Below, in pieces: positions 1-9,008 of a stretch of 64,000 nucleotides of DNA. A model generated the notes under the pieces. It saw only the letters and a list, made by a program, of their open reading frames with translations, was not told where the DNA came from and searched no databases. Every line of letters begins with the position of its first letter. Positions within the stretch are counted from its first letter, which is position 1. This DNA comes from Cyanobacteriota bacterium (GTDB lineage Bacteria; Cyanobacteriota; Cyanobacteriia; PCC-6307; Cyanobiaceae), in assembly GCA_026389335.1 (NCBI GenBank), contig JAPLIB010000088.1:91563-155562 (forward strand), given 5' to 3'. Made by a program: the position numbers and the translations under genes.

Positions 1-707
1 CCCTGGAGCCAGGCGAAGCTTCCCTCGGCGAGCTGCTGCAGCAGCAGGTGCAGGCGCGCTTCCGCCTCGAGCAGTCCGGCCGCACTGGCCGGCAGCCCCA
101 GACTGAGCCGCTGGACCTTGACGCCGCCACTCCCACTCTCACTGCCGCTGCTGTTGTCACTGCCGCGGCGATAGGGGAGCGGTCCCCGCAGTCCCAGCCA
201 GGGTCCCCGCCGCTCCAGGCGCAGGCGCAGCCCTGCCGCTTTCAAGGCAAGGTTGCGGGCGCGAAGCGAAGCGTCGATGGCGGCGACACCGCTGCTGCTG
301 TCAACAAGCTCAACCTCAGCGAGGCCCGTTTCAGCGAGGCCAGCTTCGGTGAGACCAGTCTCATCAAGGCCCGCTTCAGCGAAGCCAGCCTCCTTCTTGC
401 CAGCAACAGCGAGGTCAGCGGCAACGAGGTCGTGATGGATGGTGCTGTCTTGGCGCGCGGTGTTGCCGTCGCCAACGCCATCTCCCCCCTGCTCCGGTTC
501 GTGTCCTGGCGGCTGGATCCTGAGCTCGGGGTCCCATGGTGCCGGGTCAGCCCGCTGAGGGGCGCTGGACAGATTGGCGCCAGAGGGGGCAAGGCCAAGT
601 GGTTCCTCAGCAAGCAGATCGATGGCAAGCGGCTCAAGACCAGACCGGTCCTCACCAGGGGGATCAGCGGCTGATCGTTCAAGGCCCAGCCGGTCAGCTC
701 CCGGCAT
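1..707 (-). CDS. Tyrosine recombinase/integrase family protein, N-terminal part only (runs off left edge)
   Basis: The minus-strand frame is open from about 1189 to base 1 and continues past the window. From about 290 downwards it reads as the N-terminal domain of the cyanobacterial phage-integrase-family protein, with segments such as ALKAAGLRLRLERRG, LGLRGPLPYR, VQRLSLGLPAS and AGLLEAEARLHLLLQQL. The catalytic domain would lie outside the window. The start is uncertain. No ATG, GTG or TTG lies close to the recognisable domain; the nearest ATGs are at 707 and 905, which would add 130 or more residues of low-complexity Gly/Ala/Glu/Pro sequence. That extension overlaps a 15-bp-periodic stretch that looks like another gene's relic on the plus strand. 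The gene is divergent from hemH. Family assignment rests on remembered N-terminal motifs only. Confidence 0.5.
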   Translation of the reverse strand, partial: MPGADRLGLERSAADPPGEDRSGLEPLAIDLLAEEPLGLAPSGANLSSAPQRADPAPWDPELRIQPPGHEPEQGGDGVGDGNTARQDSTIHHDLVAADLAVAGKKEAGFAEAGLDETGLTEAGLAETGLAEVELVDSSSGVAAIDASLRARNLALKAAGLRLRLERRGPWLGLRGPLPYRRGSDNSSGSESGSGGVKVQRLSLGLPASAAGLLEAEARLHLLLQQLAEGSFAWLQ

Positions 708-860
708 TTCATGGCTCGAGGGTTCAGTCCTGGACTGGGCAGTTTTGGACTGGACAGTTGCGCATTGAAGAGTGCCAGATGGGGCCGTGCCTGTTGGTTC
801 CGGACCCGTGGGTTGCAGACCAGTCGGTTGCAGGGCCGTCGGTTCCGTGCCGGCAGGAAG
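306..860 (+). pseudogene. Decayed pentapeptide-repeat gene (15-bp periodic relic)
   Basis: In one plus-strand frame the translation keeps a five-residue period typical of pentapeptide-repeat proteins, for example ARFSE-ASFGE-TSLIK-ARFSE near 315-380. Weaker repeats with a hydrophobic residue every fifth position follow (…WF, LSKQI, DGKRL, KTRPV, LTRGI) and then LQT-SRLQG-RRFRA near 800-850. One in-frame TGA (672-674) breaks it. The repeats are degenerate in the middle and there is no clear start or ribosome-binding site, so this is called a relic rather than a gene. It lies opposite the extended N-terminus of the recombinase. An alternative is that the repeats belong to that minus-strand protein, where the same DNA reads as AETGL-like repeats. 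Confidence 0.4.
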
Positions 861-1269
861 GTCGCCCCTTGCCGTGGTGCTGGCGCTGACGGTGGTGACG
901 CCCATGACGCTCGCGATCGGGGTCCCGGCGCCATCCGCCCTGGCCGTCTCCTGGCTCGATCCACTCCGATCGCCCGGGTTCGGAGTGGGGAGCTCCTGGC
1001 AGCTGGCGCTCTGGTTGGGTGCGTCCGGCCTGTTCCCCGCCCCGTGGCTGTGCTCACTCGGGTCAGCCTGGCCACTGGCCACCGGGCCAGCCCCTGCCTC
1101 AGCACCAATCCAAGTGCTGCTGCGGCAAGCGAAGGGAATCGGGGCGGAATCGGCGCTCAGGATGGGCTTCAGGCACTCGGCCGGACCCTATCGATTCCGC
1201 TCGGCGGCGGCCAGGGGCAACACCTAGGTGGAAGGCGGCGTTACTCTTCGCGTTTTAAGGCGCTCAAGC

Positions 1270-2445
1270 ATGGCCAGGGTCGGCGTGCTGCTGCTGAACC
1301 TCGGCGGTCCGGAGCGAATTCAGGATGTGGGGCCGTTCCTCTACAACCTGTTTGCCGATCCGGAGATCATCCGGCTGCCGATCCCGGCGCTACAGAAACC
1401 TCTGGCCTGGTTGATCAGCACCCTGCGCAGCGGTAAATCTCAGGCGGCCTACCGCTCGATCGGTGGCGGCTCGCCTCTGCGGCGGATCACCGAGCAGCAG
1501 GCGCGCGAACTGCAGAGCACCCTGCGGCAACGGGGAGTGGAGGCCACCAGCTACGTGGCCATGCGCTACTGGCATCCGTTCACCGAATCGGCGGTCGCTG
1601 ACATCAAGGCCGATGGCATCGAGGAGGTGGTGGTGTTGCCCCTCTACCCCCACTTCTCGATCAGCACCAGTGGCTCCAGTTTCCGCGAGCTGCAGCGGCT
1701 GCGCCAGGCCGATCCGGCCTTCAGTGCCATGCCGATCCGCTGCATCCGCAGCTGGTTCGACCATCCCGGCTACATCGATGCCATGGCGGGCCTGGTTGCC
1801 CGGGAGATCGCAGCGGCCGAGTTCCCGGAACAGGCCCATGTGTTTTTCAGCGCCCATGGGGTGCCCAAAAGCTATGTGGAGGAGGCGGGCGATCCCTATC
1901 AAGAGCAGATCCAGATCTGCAGCGAGCTGATCATGCAGCGCCTGCAGCAGCGGCTGGGGCACACCAACCCGCACACGCTCGCCTACCAGAGTCGGGTCGG
2001 CCCGGTGGAATGGCTCAGGCCTTACACCGAGGACGCCCTTGAGGAGTTGGGTGCGGCTGGCGTGAACGATCTGGTGGTGGTGCCGATCAGTTTTGTCAGC
2101 GAACACATCGAAACGCTCGAGGAAATCGACATCGAATACCGGGAGATTGCCACCGAGGCCGGTGTGCGCCATTTCCTGCGGGTGCCAGCCCTCGACATCG
2201 ATCCCACCTTCATCGCCGGTCTGGCCGATCTGGTGCAGCAGGCCCTGGCGGGCCCGGAGGTGAATCTGGACCAGGCGGCCGAGCTACCCACCAAGGTGAA
2301 GCTTTACCCCCAGGACAAGTGGGCCTGGGGTTGGAGCAACAGTTCCGAGGTCTGGAACGGCCGCTTGGCCATGATCGGTTTTTCCGCTTTCCTGTTGGAG
2401 TTGCTCAGCGGTCGTGGCCCCCTGCATGCCATGGGCCTTCTCTGA
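1270..2445 (+). CDS. hemH: Ferrochelatase with C-terminal chlorophyll a/b-binding-like tail
   Basis: Ferrochelatase inserts Fe2+ into protoporphyrin IX to make protoheme. The 391-residue protein begins [15 protein letters not shown], the usual start of the family, so ATG 1270 is preferred over an in-frame start 42 nt upstream. Family blocks include the YxAMRYW-like segment near residue 98 ([10 protein letters not shown]), PLYPHFS near 130 and SAHGVP near 195. The last 35-40 residues carry [19 protein letters not shown], a single LHC/HLIP-like helix with the E-x-x-N-x-R-x-A-M-x-G signature, as in cyanobacterial and plastid ferrochelatases; it is linked to chlorophyll or carotenoid binding and to balancing heme against chlorophyll. 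The next gene begins inside or just before this stop. Confidence 0.96.
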   Translation: MARVGVLLLNLGGPERIQDVGPFLYNLFADPEIIRLPIPALQKPLAWLISTLRSGKSQAAYRSIGGGSPLRRITEQQARELQSTLRQRGVEATSYVAMRYWHPFTESAVADIKADGIEEVVVLPLYPHFSISTSGSSFRELQRLRQADPAFSAMPIRCIRSWFDHPGYIDAMAGLVAREIAAAEFPEQAHVFFSAHGVPKSYVEEAGDPYQEQIQICSELIMQRLQQRLGHTNPHTLAYQSRVGPVEWLRPYTEDALEELGAAGVNDLVVVPISFVSEHIETLEEIDIEYREIATEAGVRHFLRVPALDIDPTFIAGLADLVQQALAGPEVNLDQAAELPTKVKLYPQDKWAWGWSNSSEVWNGRLAMIGFSAFLLELLSGRGPLHAMGLL

Positions 2446-3238
2446 TTTGGCCCTGTTCGGATTTTTCCCGTTGGCCGGGGCGCCGCGTGCTGAGCAGTCC
2501 CCTGGCCCCCAACGGCACCGAGGGGAGGCGGCCTGGCCGCCTTGGCAGCCGCCGGACCAGGAACTCGGCTTGAGCCAGTCGCTCTCGGACACGGCTGCTC
2601 CAGCTGATTTCTTGGCCATCCGGGCCTCCCGGGATCAGGCCATCAAGCCCGGGTCTGGCCCCTGGCCCTGCCGGTTGCTGGCCCTGGCGGCAGGCCTGTC
2701 GCTGGCCGTGCCGTCGCTGCCCGCCCAGGCCTTCAGCCCCAGCACCTGGTTGAGCGGCACCTTCCCGGTGGTCAGCTTCGCCGGCTTCACCAGTGGTTTC
2801 GGCATGCGCAGCCATCCCCTGGGCGGCGATCGCCGGCCTCACTACGGCGTCGATATCGCGGCCCCCCTCGGCTCAGTGGTGCGCAGCTGGTGGTCTGGCC
2901 GGGTGAGTGAGCTGATCCGCGATGGCGGCTGCGGCAATGGCCTGGTGATCCGCTCCGGCGATTACGAACATATCTATTGCCATCTGGCTGGCACCGTTGC
3001 GGAGGGCGCCTACCGCAGTGGCGCCATCCGCCTGGGTCTGGGGCAGCCGGTACGCAGCGGTCAGTCGATCGCCCATGTGGGGCTCACGGGCAGCACCACC
3101 GGTCCCCATCTGCATTGGGGGATGCGGTTTCGCGGCCAGTGGCTGGATCCGGCCCGGATTCTGCGGGCCATGGCCAACAGCCGCCGCAGTCAACCCCTCG
3201 CCAGCGCTGGGCCCCCTAAGGTTGGTTCATTCCGCTGA
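2426..3238 (+). CDS. M23-family metallopeptidase (LytM-like), secreted
   Basis: This is a putative zinc peptidoglycan endopeptidase or a LytM-type activator. The catalytic core has [16 protein letters not shown] (first Zn ligand pair HxxxxxxxD) and HLHWG (HxH motif) near the end, so the metal site looks intact. A hydrophobic stretch before the core ([20 protein letters not shown], about residues 80-100) looks like a signal peptide, which makes the long N-terminal lead odd. The true start may be further downstream, or be GTG 2414; ATG 2426 is the first ATG and overlaps the hemH stop by 20 nt. An intrinsic terminator directly follows the stop. Function is inferred from the family. Confidence 0.85.
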   Translation: MPWAFSDLALFGFFPLAGAPRAEQSPGPQRHRGEAAWPPWQPPDQELGLSQSLSDTAAPADFLAIRASRDQAIKPGSGPWPCRLLALAAGLSLAVPSLPAQAFSPSTWLSGTFPVVSFAGFTSGFGMRSHPLGGDRRPHYGVDIAAPLGSVVRSWWSGRVSELIRDGGCGNGLVIRSGDYEHIYCHLAGTVAEGAYRSGAIRLGLGQPVRSGQSIAHVGLTGSTTGPHLHWGMRFRGQWLDPARILRAMANSRRSQPLASAGPPKVGSFR

Positions 3239-3260
3239 AAGGGGCTTGCAGCTCCTTTTT
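3238..3260 (+). terminator. Rho-independent terminator after the M23 peptidase gene
   Basis: A nine-pair stem (AAAGGGGCT with AGCTCCTTT, one G-U pair) and a TGC loop end in a run of five T's. The stem starts at the last base of the peptidase stop codon. It separates the hemH-peptidase unit from ilvB and implies that ilvB has its own promoter or is read through. Confidence 0.55.
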
Positions 3261-3292
3261 GCCCGTTGGTTTCCCCCTCACCCTCCGCAGCC

Positions 3293-5197
3293 GTGACGCT
3301 CACGCCCCTCACTCCTGCCCAGACCGCCAACCGCCTCCATGCGGTCAACGGTTCAAGCTCTCCCCACCTGGCTGGTCCCCAGGGCCTGGGTGGTGTGCAG
3401 CGGGTCAATGGCGCCTATGCCCTGATGGACGCCCTGCACCGTCACGGGGTGAAGCACATCTTCGGCTACCCGGGCGGTGCGATTCTGCCGATCTACGACG
3501 AGCTCTACAAAGCTGAAGAGCGGGGTTGGCTGAAGCACATTCTGGTGCGCCACGAGCAGGGCGGCACCCACGCCGCCGATGCCTACGCCAGGGCCACTGG
3601 CCAGGTGGGCGTCTGCTTCGGCACCTCCGGTCCCGGTGCCACCAACCTGGTAACGGGCATTGCCACGGCCCAGATGGATTCGGTGCCCATGGTGGTGATC
3701 ACCGGCCAGGTGCCGCGGGCGGCCATCGGCACGGATGCCTTCCAGGAAACCGACATCTTCGGCATCACCTTGCCGATCGTGAAACACTCCTGGGTCGTGC
3801 GGAACCCCGCCGACATCGGTCGCATCGTGGCCGAGGCCTTTCTGATCGCCGCCAGCGGCCGGCCGGGGCCGGTGCTGATCGATGTGCCCAAGGATGTGGG
3901 CACTGAAGAGTTCGATTACATCCCGGTGGAGCCAGGAACGGCCGTACCCGCTGGCTTCGGTCATTCGCCCCTGCCCCATCCCGAGGCGATCGAAAAGGCT
4001 CTGGAGCTGATCCACCACTCCCATCGGCCCCTGCTGTATGTGGGCGGCGGCAGCATCAGCTCTGGGGCCCATGAGGCCATCAAGGTGCTGGCCGAGCGTT
4101 TCCGGATTCCGGTCACCACCACCTTGATGGGCAAGGGAGCCTTTGACGAGCGCCATCCCCTGGCCCTCGGGATGCTGGGCATGCACGGCACGGCCTACGC
4201 CAACTTCGCCGTCACCGAGTGCGATCTGCTGATCGCCGCCGGAGCCCGCTTCGACGACCGGGTCACGGGGCGTCTTGACAGCTTTGCCCCCAGGGCCCGG
4301 GTGATTCACATCGACATCGATGCCGCCGAGGTGGGCAAGAACCGACTGCCGGAAGTACCGGTGGTTTCTGATGTCCGCACGGCCCTTGAAGCCCTGTTGC
4401 GGCTCTCCAGCGGCAACGATTCCGCCGGCCGCACCGAGTCCTGGCTGAAGCGGATTGAGGGCTGGAAACAGCACTACCCGCTGGTGGTGCCAGCCCCGGA
4501 GGGGGAGATTGCACCGCAGGAGGTAGTGGTGGCCCTGCGCCAACTCGCCCCTGGCGCCTTCTACACCACCGATGTGGGTCAGCACCAGATGTGGGCGGCT
4601 CAGTTCCTCAACACCGGCCCGCGCCGCTGGATCAGCAGTGCCGGCCTCGGCACCATGGGATTCGGCATGCCGGCCGCCATGGGCGTGCAGATGGCCTTCC
4701 CCGAAGAGCAGGTGATCTGCGTGGCCGGTGATGCCAGCATCCTGATGAACATCCAGGAACTGGGCACCTTGGCCCAGTACCAGCTGCCGGTGAAGGTGGT
4801 GGTGATCAACAACGGTTGGCAGGGCATGGTGCGGCAGTGGCAGGAGAGCTTCTATGAAGAGCGCTATTCCAACTCCGAAATGACGGGCGGCATGCCCAAC
4901 TTCCCGGCCCTTGCTGAATCCTTTGGCGTGCGTGGCTTCCGGATCACGGAACGTTCCGACCTCCTGCCCCGCCTGGCGGAAGCCCTGCTCCACCCTGGCC
5001 CGGCCTTCATCGATGTGAAGGTGCGGCGCAACGAAAACTGTTATCCGATGGTGCCGCCCGGTGCCAGCAACGCCCAGATGGTGGGCCTGCCCAGCCATCC
5101 GGAACTGGCCATCGACACCGTGCGCCATTGCGGGGCCTGCGGTGCCACCACCGCCAGTGCCCATCTCTATTGCCCCAGTTGCGGTTCAAAACTCTGA
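3293..5197 (+). CDS. ilvB: Acetolactate synthase, large (catalytic) subunit
   Basis: This ThDP-, Mg2+- and FAD-dependent enzyme condenses pyruvate to acetolactate (or with 2-oxobutyrate) at the entry to branched-chain amino acid synthesis. Visible family blocks are the N-terminal [13 protein letters not shown] with the RHEQGG catalytic glutamate, the [12 protein letters not shown] segment, and the C-terminal ThDP-binding motif [15 protein letters not shown]...NN. GTG 3293 is chosen because the alternative TTG 3266 sits right behind a terminator; the protein would be 634 residues, somewhat long for the family. An N-terminal lead of about 40 residues precedes the catalytic core. The C-terminus adds a CGAC...CPSC four-cysteine tail resembling a small zinc ribbon. 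The small regulatory subunit is not in the window. Confidence 0.95.
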   Translation: MTLTPLTPAQTANRLHAVNGSSSPHLAGPQGLGGVQRVNGAYALMDALHRHGVKHIFGYPGGAILPIYDELYKAEERGWLKHILVRHEQGGTHAADAYARATGQVGVCFGTSGPGATNLVTGIATAQMDSVPMVVITGQVPRAAIGTDAFQETDIFGITLPIVKHSWVVRNPADIGRIVAEAFLIAASGRPGPVLIDVPKDVGTEEFDYIPVEPGTAVPAGFGHSPLPHPEAIEKALELIHHSHRPLLYVGGGSISSGAHEAIKVLAERFRIPVTTTLMGKGAFDERHPLALGMLGMHGTAYANFAVTECDLLIAAGARFDDRVTGRLDSFAPRARVIHIDIDAAEVGKNRLPEVPVVSDVRTALEALLRLSSGNDSAGRTESWLKRIEGWKQHYPLVVPAPEGEIAPQEVVVALRQLAPGAFYTTDVGQHQMWAAQFLNTGPRRWISSAGLGTMGFGMPAAMGVQMAFPEEQVICVAGDASILMNIQELGTLAQYQLPVKVVVINNGWQGMVRQWQESFYEERYSNSEMTGGMPNFPALAESFGVRGFRITERSDLLPRLAEALLHPGPAFIDVKVRRNENCYPMVPPGASNAQMVGLPSHPELAIDTVRHCGACGATTASAHLYCPSCGSKL

Positions 5198-5577
5198 TCA
5201 CCCCAATCTCGTCCTTATGGGTCCTGCTGCTGGTTCTGGTCATGGCCTGGCCCGGTGCGGCCTTGGCGGCTGAGGTGCTGCAGGTGCGCACGGCCACCCT
5301 GCTGCAGATCGGCGATCGCAATCGCAATTACGCCGTGGAGCTGGCCTGCATTGGCGTCGAGCCGGTTGATCAGGCCGCGGCCATGGTCTGGCTGCGCCAG
5401 GAACTGCCGCGCCGCACCCGGGTCAATCTGCGGCCGTTGGGAGAGCATGACGGCTTGCTGCTGGCCAAGGTGAGCCGGCTGGCTGGGGAGGCGGACATGG
5501 GCAGCGGTCTGATCGCCGCCGGTCTGGCCCATTCAGACAGCAACCTGCCAGCCTGCAGCGCCTTGGCGCCGAGCTGA
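5179..5577 (+). CDS. Secreted nuclease-like (SNase-fold) protein, probably degenerate
   Basis: The protein starts with a clear signal peptide if TTG 5179 is used ([11 protein letters not shown], a Leu/Val-rich core, then AWPGAALAA). The mature part resembles a staphylococcal-nuclease fold in its order of elements: a beta strand with [27 protein letters not shown] in place of the usual GID-PE, then [18 protein letters not shown] and the closing GLIAAGLA. Several catalytic Arg/Glu/Asp positions of true thermonucleases are not obvious, so activity is doubtful. The start overlaps the ilvB stop by 19 nt and the stop overlaps the next ATG, suggesting translational coupling. Family assignment is tentative. 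Confidence 0.6.
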   Translation: MRFKTLITPISSLWVLLLVLVMAWPGAALAAEVLQVRTATLLQIGDRNRNYAVELACIGVEPVDQAAAMVWLRQELPRRTRVNLRPLGEHDGLLLAKVSRLAGEADMGSGLIAAGLAHSDSNLPACSALAPS

Positions 5578-5795
5578 TGGGCCTCAATCGCACCGCCAAG
5601 GGCATCGTGCTGGTGCCCACTCTGTTGCTGGGAGGTGCTTTTCTGGCCGCTGGCAGCTGGCTCGATGGCCCCGCCGCCAGCAATCGGGGGCTGGCGATCA
5701 GCCTGGGCGCGATCCTGATGGGGGCCGGCCTGCTGGCCCAGCTGTTGCCTGAGCAGCCGCCCGAGGCGGAGGAAGAGGGCCCCCCTGGCCGCTGA
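5577..5795 (+). CDS. Small two-helix membrane protein, unknown function
   Basis: This 72-residue protein has two hydrophobic helices: GIVLVPTLLLGGAFLAAGSW at about residues 9-28 and a second at about 38-55 (AISLGAILMGAGLLAQLL). An acidic, proline-containing tail follows. The ATG overlaps the preceding stop in the TGATG arrangement, so it is probably cotranslated with the nuclease-like protein. No family was recognised. The 281 nt that follow before ppsA show no supported gene. Confidence 0.6.
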   Translation: MGLNRTAKGIVLVPTLLLGGAFLAAGSWLDGPAASNRGLAISLGAILMGAGLLAQLLPEQPPEAEEEGPPGR

Positions 5796-6076
5796 GGCCC
5801 CGGTGTTGATCGGTGGCCTTGGCCCATTTGGGTATTCACTACGGCGGCTTGCTAAAGGAAACGGCCATCCCAGGCAGCGGTTGGCTGTTTGGCTGGGGGC
5901 GATGGCACCGAGACGATTGGCGCTGGTATCGCGGTGATGGTGCTCCGTCGCGAAGCGACCGAGCCGGCTGCCCAGCCCCGGAGCGAACTGGCGCCACCAT
6001 CCATGCCGGAGAGTCACAAGCCTGAACCGCTGCCGGCCGGCGGGATCAGAGTTCAGCCAGTGATCGCGGCCCCACC

Positions 6077-8482
6077 ATGCTGAATCCCGAGATTCTGGTG
6101 GTGCCCTTTGAGCGCGTCGGTATCGAGGCGATCGCCGATGTCGGTGGCAAGAATGCCTCCCTCGGCGAGATGATCCGCGAGCTGGCGGCCGAGGGGGTGC
6201 GGGTGCCTGGTGGCTTCGCCACCACCGCCTCCGCCTACCGCCAGTTCATTGCCGCCAACGCTCTGGGCCCGAGCCTGGACTCCCTGCTGGGGGGGGTGGA
6301 TGCGGGCGATCTGGCGGCGCTGCAACAGGCCGGCCGGGCCTGCCGGGACCAGCTGTTGCAGGCGGCGTTGCCTGAAGCGTTGGTGGCGGCGATCCTGGCG
6401 GCCTACCACCAGCTGGGCTCGGGTGCGGTGGCGGTGCGCTCCAGTGCCACGGCTGAAGATCTGCCCGATGCCAGCTTCGCTGGCCAACAGGAGACGTTCC
6501 TGCACATCGAAGGTGAGCAGGCCCTGCTGGAGGCCTGCCGGCGCTGCTACGCCTCCCTGTTCACCGATCGGGCGATCTCCTACCGCCAACTCAATGGTTT
6601 CGACCATCTGGAGGTGGCCCTCTCGATCGGCGTGCAGCGCATGGTGCGCTCCGACCTGTCCTGCGCCGGCGTGATGTTCAGCATTGACACCGAGACTGGC
6701 TTCCGCGACACCGTGCTGCTCACCGCCGCCTACGGCCTGGGCGAAAACGTGGTGCAGGGGGCCGTCAATCCCGATGAACTGTTGATCTTCAAGCCCACCC
6801 TGGAGCAGGGATTCAGCCCGATCATCAGCCGCTGTTTAGGCAGCAAGGCGATCCGCATGGTTTACGGCGAACCGAGCCAGGACGATCCCCGGCCCGTTCG
6901 CAACCTGGAGGTGCCGGAAGCGGAGCGGCAACGCTTTGCCCTCAGCGACGCTGAAGCCCTCACCCTGGCCCGCTGGGCCTGCCGGATTGAGCGCCACTAC
7001 AGCGAGCGCCGCGGTACACCGACGCCGATGGATATCGAATGGGCCAAGGATGGCGAAACCGGTGAGCTGTTCATCCTCCAGGCCCGGCCGGAAACGGTGC
7101 AGTCCCGCCAATCCGGGGCGGTGCTGCGCAGCTGGCATCTGGAACCTCACCAGGCGGGCCAGATCACCAGCGGCCGGGCGATCGGCGCTTCGATCAGCCA
7201 GGGACGGGCCCGGGTGATCAATGATCCGTCCGAGATCCAGCGCTTTGAGGCCGGTGATCTGCTGGTCACGGTGCGTACCGATCCGGACTGGGAACCGATT
7301 CTCAAAAAAGCCAGTGGCGTCGTCACCGACCAGGGGGGCCGCACCTGCCATGCGGCGATCATCGCCCGCGAGATGGGGATCACGGCGATCGTCGGCACCG
7401 GTGATGGCAGCCGTCGCATCAACGACGGCGACACGATCACGATCAGCTGCTGTGAGGGCGATGTGGGCCACGTCTACCGCGGCGCCCTCCCTTTCCATGT
7501 GGACGAACAGCGCCTCGACAATCTGCCCGTCACCCGCACCCAGATCCTGATGAATGTGGGCAATCCGGAGGAGGCTTTCAACCTGGCGGCGATCCCCTGC
7601 GATGGGGTGGGCCTGGCCCGGCTGGAGTTCATCATCGCCAACCACATCCGTGTCCATCCGATGGCCCTGCTCCAGCCCCAGCGTGTGGTCGATGTGGCGG
7701 AGCGAGCGGCCATTGCCGAGCTCACTCGCCACTACGCCAATCCAGCCGACTATTACGTCGATCTGCTCAGCCAGGGCATGGGGCGCATCGCGGCGGCGTT
7801 CTTCCCGAAGCCTGTGATCCTGCGCTTTTCCGACTTCAAGAGCAATGAATATGCCCGCCTGCTCGGTGGCGCTGCCTTTGAGCCCAGCGAAGAAAATCCG
7901 ATGATCGGCTGGCGTGGGGCCTCGCGCTACTACGCCGAGGGTTTCCGCGAGGCCTTTGCCCTCGAATGTCAGGCCCTGAAGCGGGTGCGCGAGACGATGG
8001 GGCTCACCAATGCGATTGCGATGGTGCCTTTCTGTCGCACCCCGGAAGAAGGGGACCGGGTGCTGGCGGAGATGGCGAAGGCCGGCCTGGTACGCGGCCA
8101 GAACGGCCTCCAGGTGTACGTGATGTGCGAGCTGCCCAGCAATGTGATCGGCGCCGAGGCCTTCGCCGAGCGATTCGATGGCTTCTCGATCGGCTCCAAC
8201 GACCTCACCCAGCTGACCCTGGGTCTGGATCGCGATTCAGCCCTGGTGGCTGAGCTGTTCGACGAGCGCCATGACACGGTGACAGCGATGATCCGGTTGG
8301 CGATTCAGAGCGCCAGACGCTGCGGTCGCAAGATCGGCATCTGCGGCCAGGCCCCCAGCGACTATCCCGAGTTTGCGCGCTTTCTGGTGGAGGAGGGCAT
8401 TGATTCGATCAGCCTCAACCCCGACGCCATTGTGCGCACCCGCCTGCTGGTGGCCGAACTGGAACAGCAGCTCAAGTCCTGA
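6077..8482 (+). CDS. ppsA: Phosphoenolpyruvate synthase
   Basis: This enzyme converts pyruvate, ATP and water to PEP, AMP and phosphate. The 801-residue protein has the family's three parts. The ATP-grasp-like N-terminal domain includes GGKNASLGEM near residue 23 and VRSSATAEDLPDASFAGQQE near 122. The swivelling phosphohistidine domain has GGRTCHAAIIAREMGI near 423, where His is the phosphorylated residue. The C-terminal PEP/pyruvate TIM barrel has GSNDLTQLTLGLDRDS and the catalytic Cys in GICGQAPSDYPEF. Length and motifs match PEP synthase rather than pyruvate phosphate dikinase. It stands alone, without an obvious operon partner. Confidence 0.95.
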   Translation: MLNPEILVVPFERVGIEAIADVGGKNASLGEMIRELAAEGVRVPGGFATTASAYRQFIAANALGPSLDSLLGGVDAGDLAALQQAGRACRDQLLQAALPEALVAAILAAYHQLGSGAVAVRSSATAEDLPDASFAGQQETFLHIEGEQALLEACRRCYASLFTDRAISYRQLNGFDHLEVALSIGVQRMVRSDLSCAGVMFSIDTETGFRDTVLLTAAYGLGENVVQGAVNPDELLIFKPTLEQGFSPIISRCLGSKAIRMVYGEPSQDDPRPVRNLEVPEAERQRFALSDAEALTLARWACRIERHYSERRGTPTPMDIEWAKDGETGELFILQARPETVQSRQSGAVLRSWHLEPHQAGQITSGRAIGASISQGRARVINDPSEIQRFEAGDLLVTVRTDPDWEPILKKASGVVTDQGGRTCHAAIIAREMGITAIVGTGDGSRRINDGDTITISCCEGDVGHVYRGALPFHVDEQRLDNLPVTRTQILMNVGNPEEAFNLAAIPCDGVGLARLEFIIANHIRVHPMALLQPQRVVDVAERAAIAELTRHYANPADYYVDLLSQGMGRIAAAFFPKPVILRFSDFKSNEYARLLGGAAFEPSEENPMIGWRGASRYYAEGFREAFALECQALKRVRETMGLTNAIAMVPFCRTPEEGDRVLAEMAKAGLVRGQNGLQVYVMCELPSNVIGAEAFAERFDGFSIGSNDLTQLTLGLDRDSALVAELFDERHDTVTAMIRLAIQSARRCGRKIGICGQAPSDYPEFARFLVEEGIDSISLNPDAIVRTRLLVAELEQQLKS

Positions 8483-8542
8483 TCAGGGCTTTCAGGCGTC
8501 CCAGAGCTTGGCTGTTCAAGGGTGGTGTCTCAGCGGAGGCCT

Positions 8543-8746
8543 TCAGATTGCCGGCCGCAGGCTGCTGGCAGCGCCGCCAACGGCAAAGGGCCGCTGGATC
8601 TGGGGCATGATCCACTGCCAGAGCATGACGGCGCAGGCGCCGGAGCGCACCACCGACAGAATCGCCAGACCGACGCAGAGGGGGCAGTGGGCAAGGCCCA
8701 TGGGAATCGCGCGGTTGATTTGGCGCAGTAAAGGTGCTTCCACCAT
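8543..8746 (-). CDS. Small conserved-looking membrane protein with CPLC motif
   Basis: The 67-residue reading begins MVEAPLLRQINRAIPMG and contains AHCPLCVGLAILSVVRSG, a Cys-x-x-Cys directly before a hydrophobic segment, and a second hydrophobic segment (ACAVMLWQWIM). The composition looks coding rather than a shadow, since the opposite strand here has no plausible gene. Function is unknown; a redox or metal role for the CxxC is only a guess. Between its start and the next gene (8747-9008) nothing else was recognised. Confidence 0.45.
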   Translation of the reverse strand: MVEAPLLRQINRAIPMGLAHCPLCVGLAILSVVRSGACAVMLWQWIMPQIQRPFAVGGAASSLRPAI

Positions 8747-9008
8747 GGCACCTCCCGCCAGGGGCCGCCGCCACGGGGGCGCTATTCCAGCGGATTTGCC
8801 ACACCGATGGGCTGGCCCCTGGTTCCGGCTCCTCGCCCCAGCGCCGACCCCTTGGTGGACCAGGCATTGTGGTGCTACGCGTCCTTGTTTTGAATCCCCT
8901 TGTTCTGAGTGCCCCTGGGCCTGGCTGGTGCTGGTGCTGCCAGCTGGCGGGCCCGTTGCTTGATTGTGTTTGTTGCCTGTCCTGAGCGCCCCGTGCCGGA
9001 GTGAACCC

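Noticed and set aside
3353..5164. Open minus-strand frame of 603 codons opposite ilvB
   Set aside because: It lies wholly inside the well-supported ilvB; it has a Gly/His-rich composition typical of an antisense shadow.
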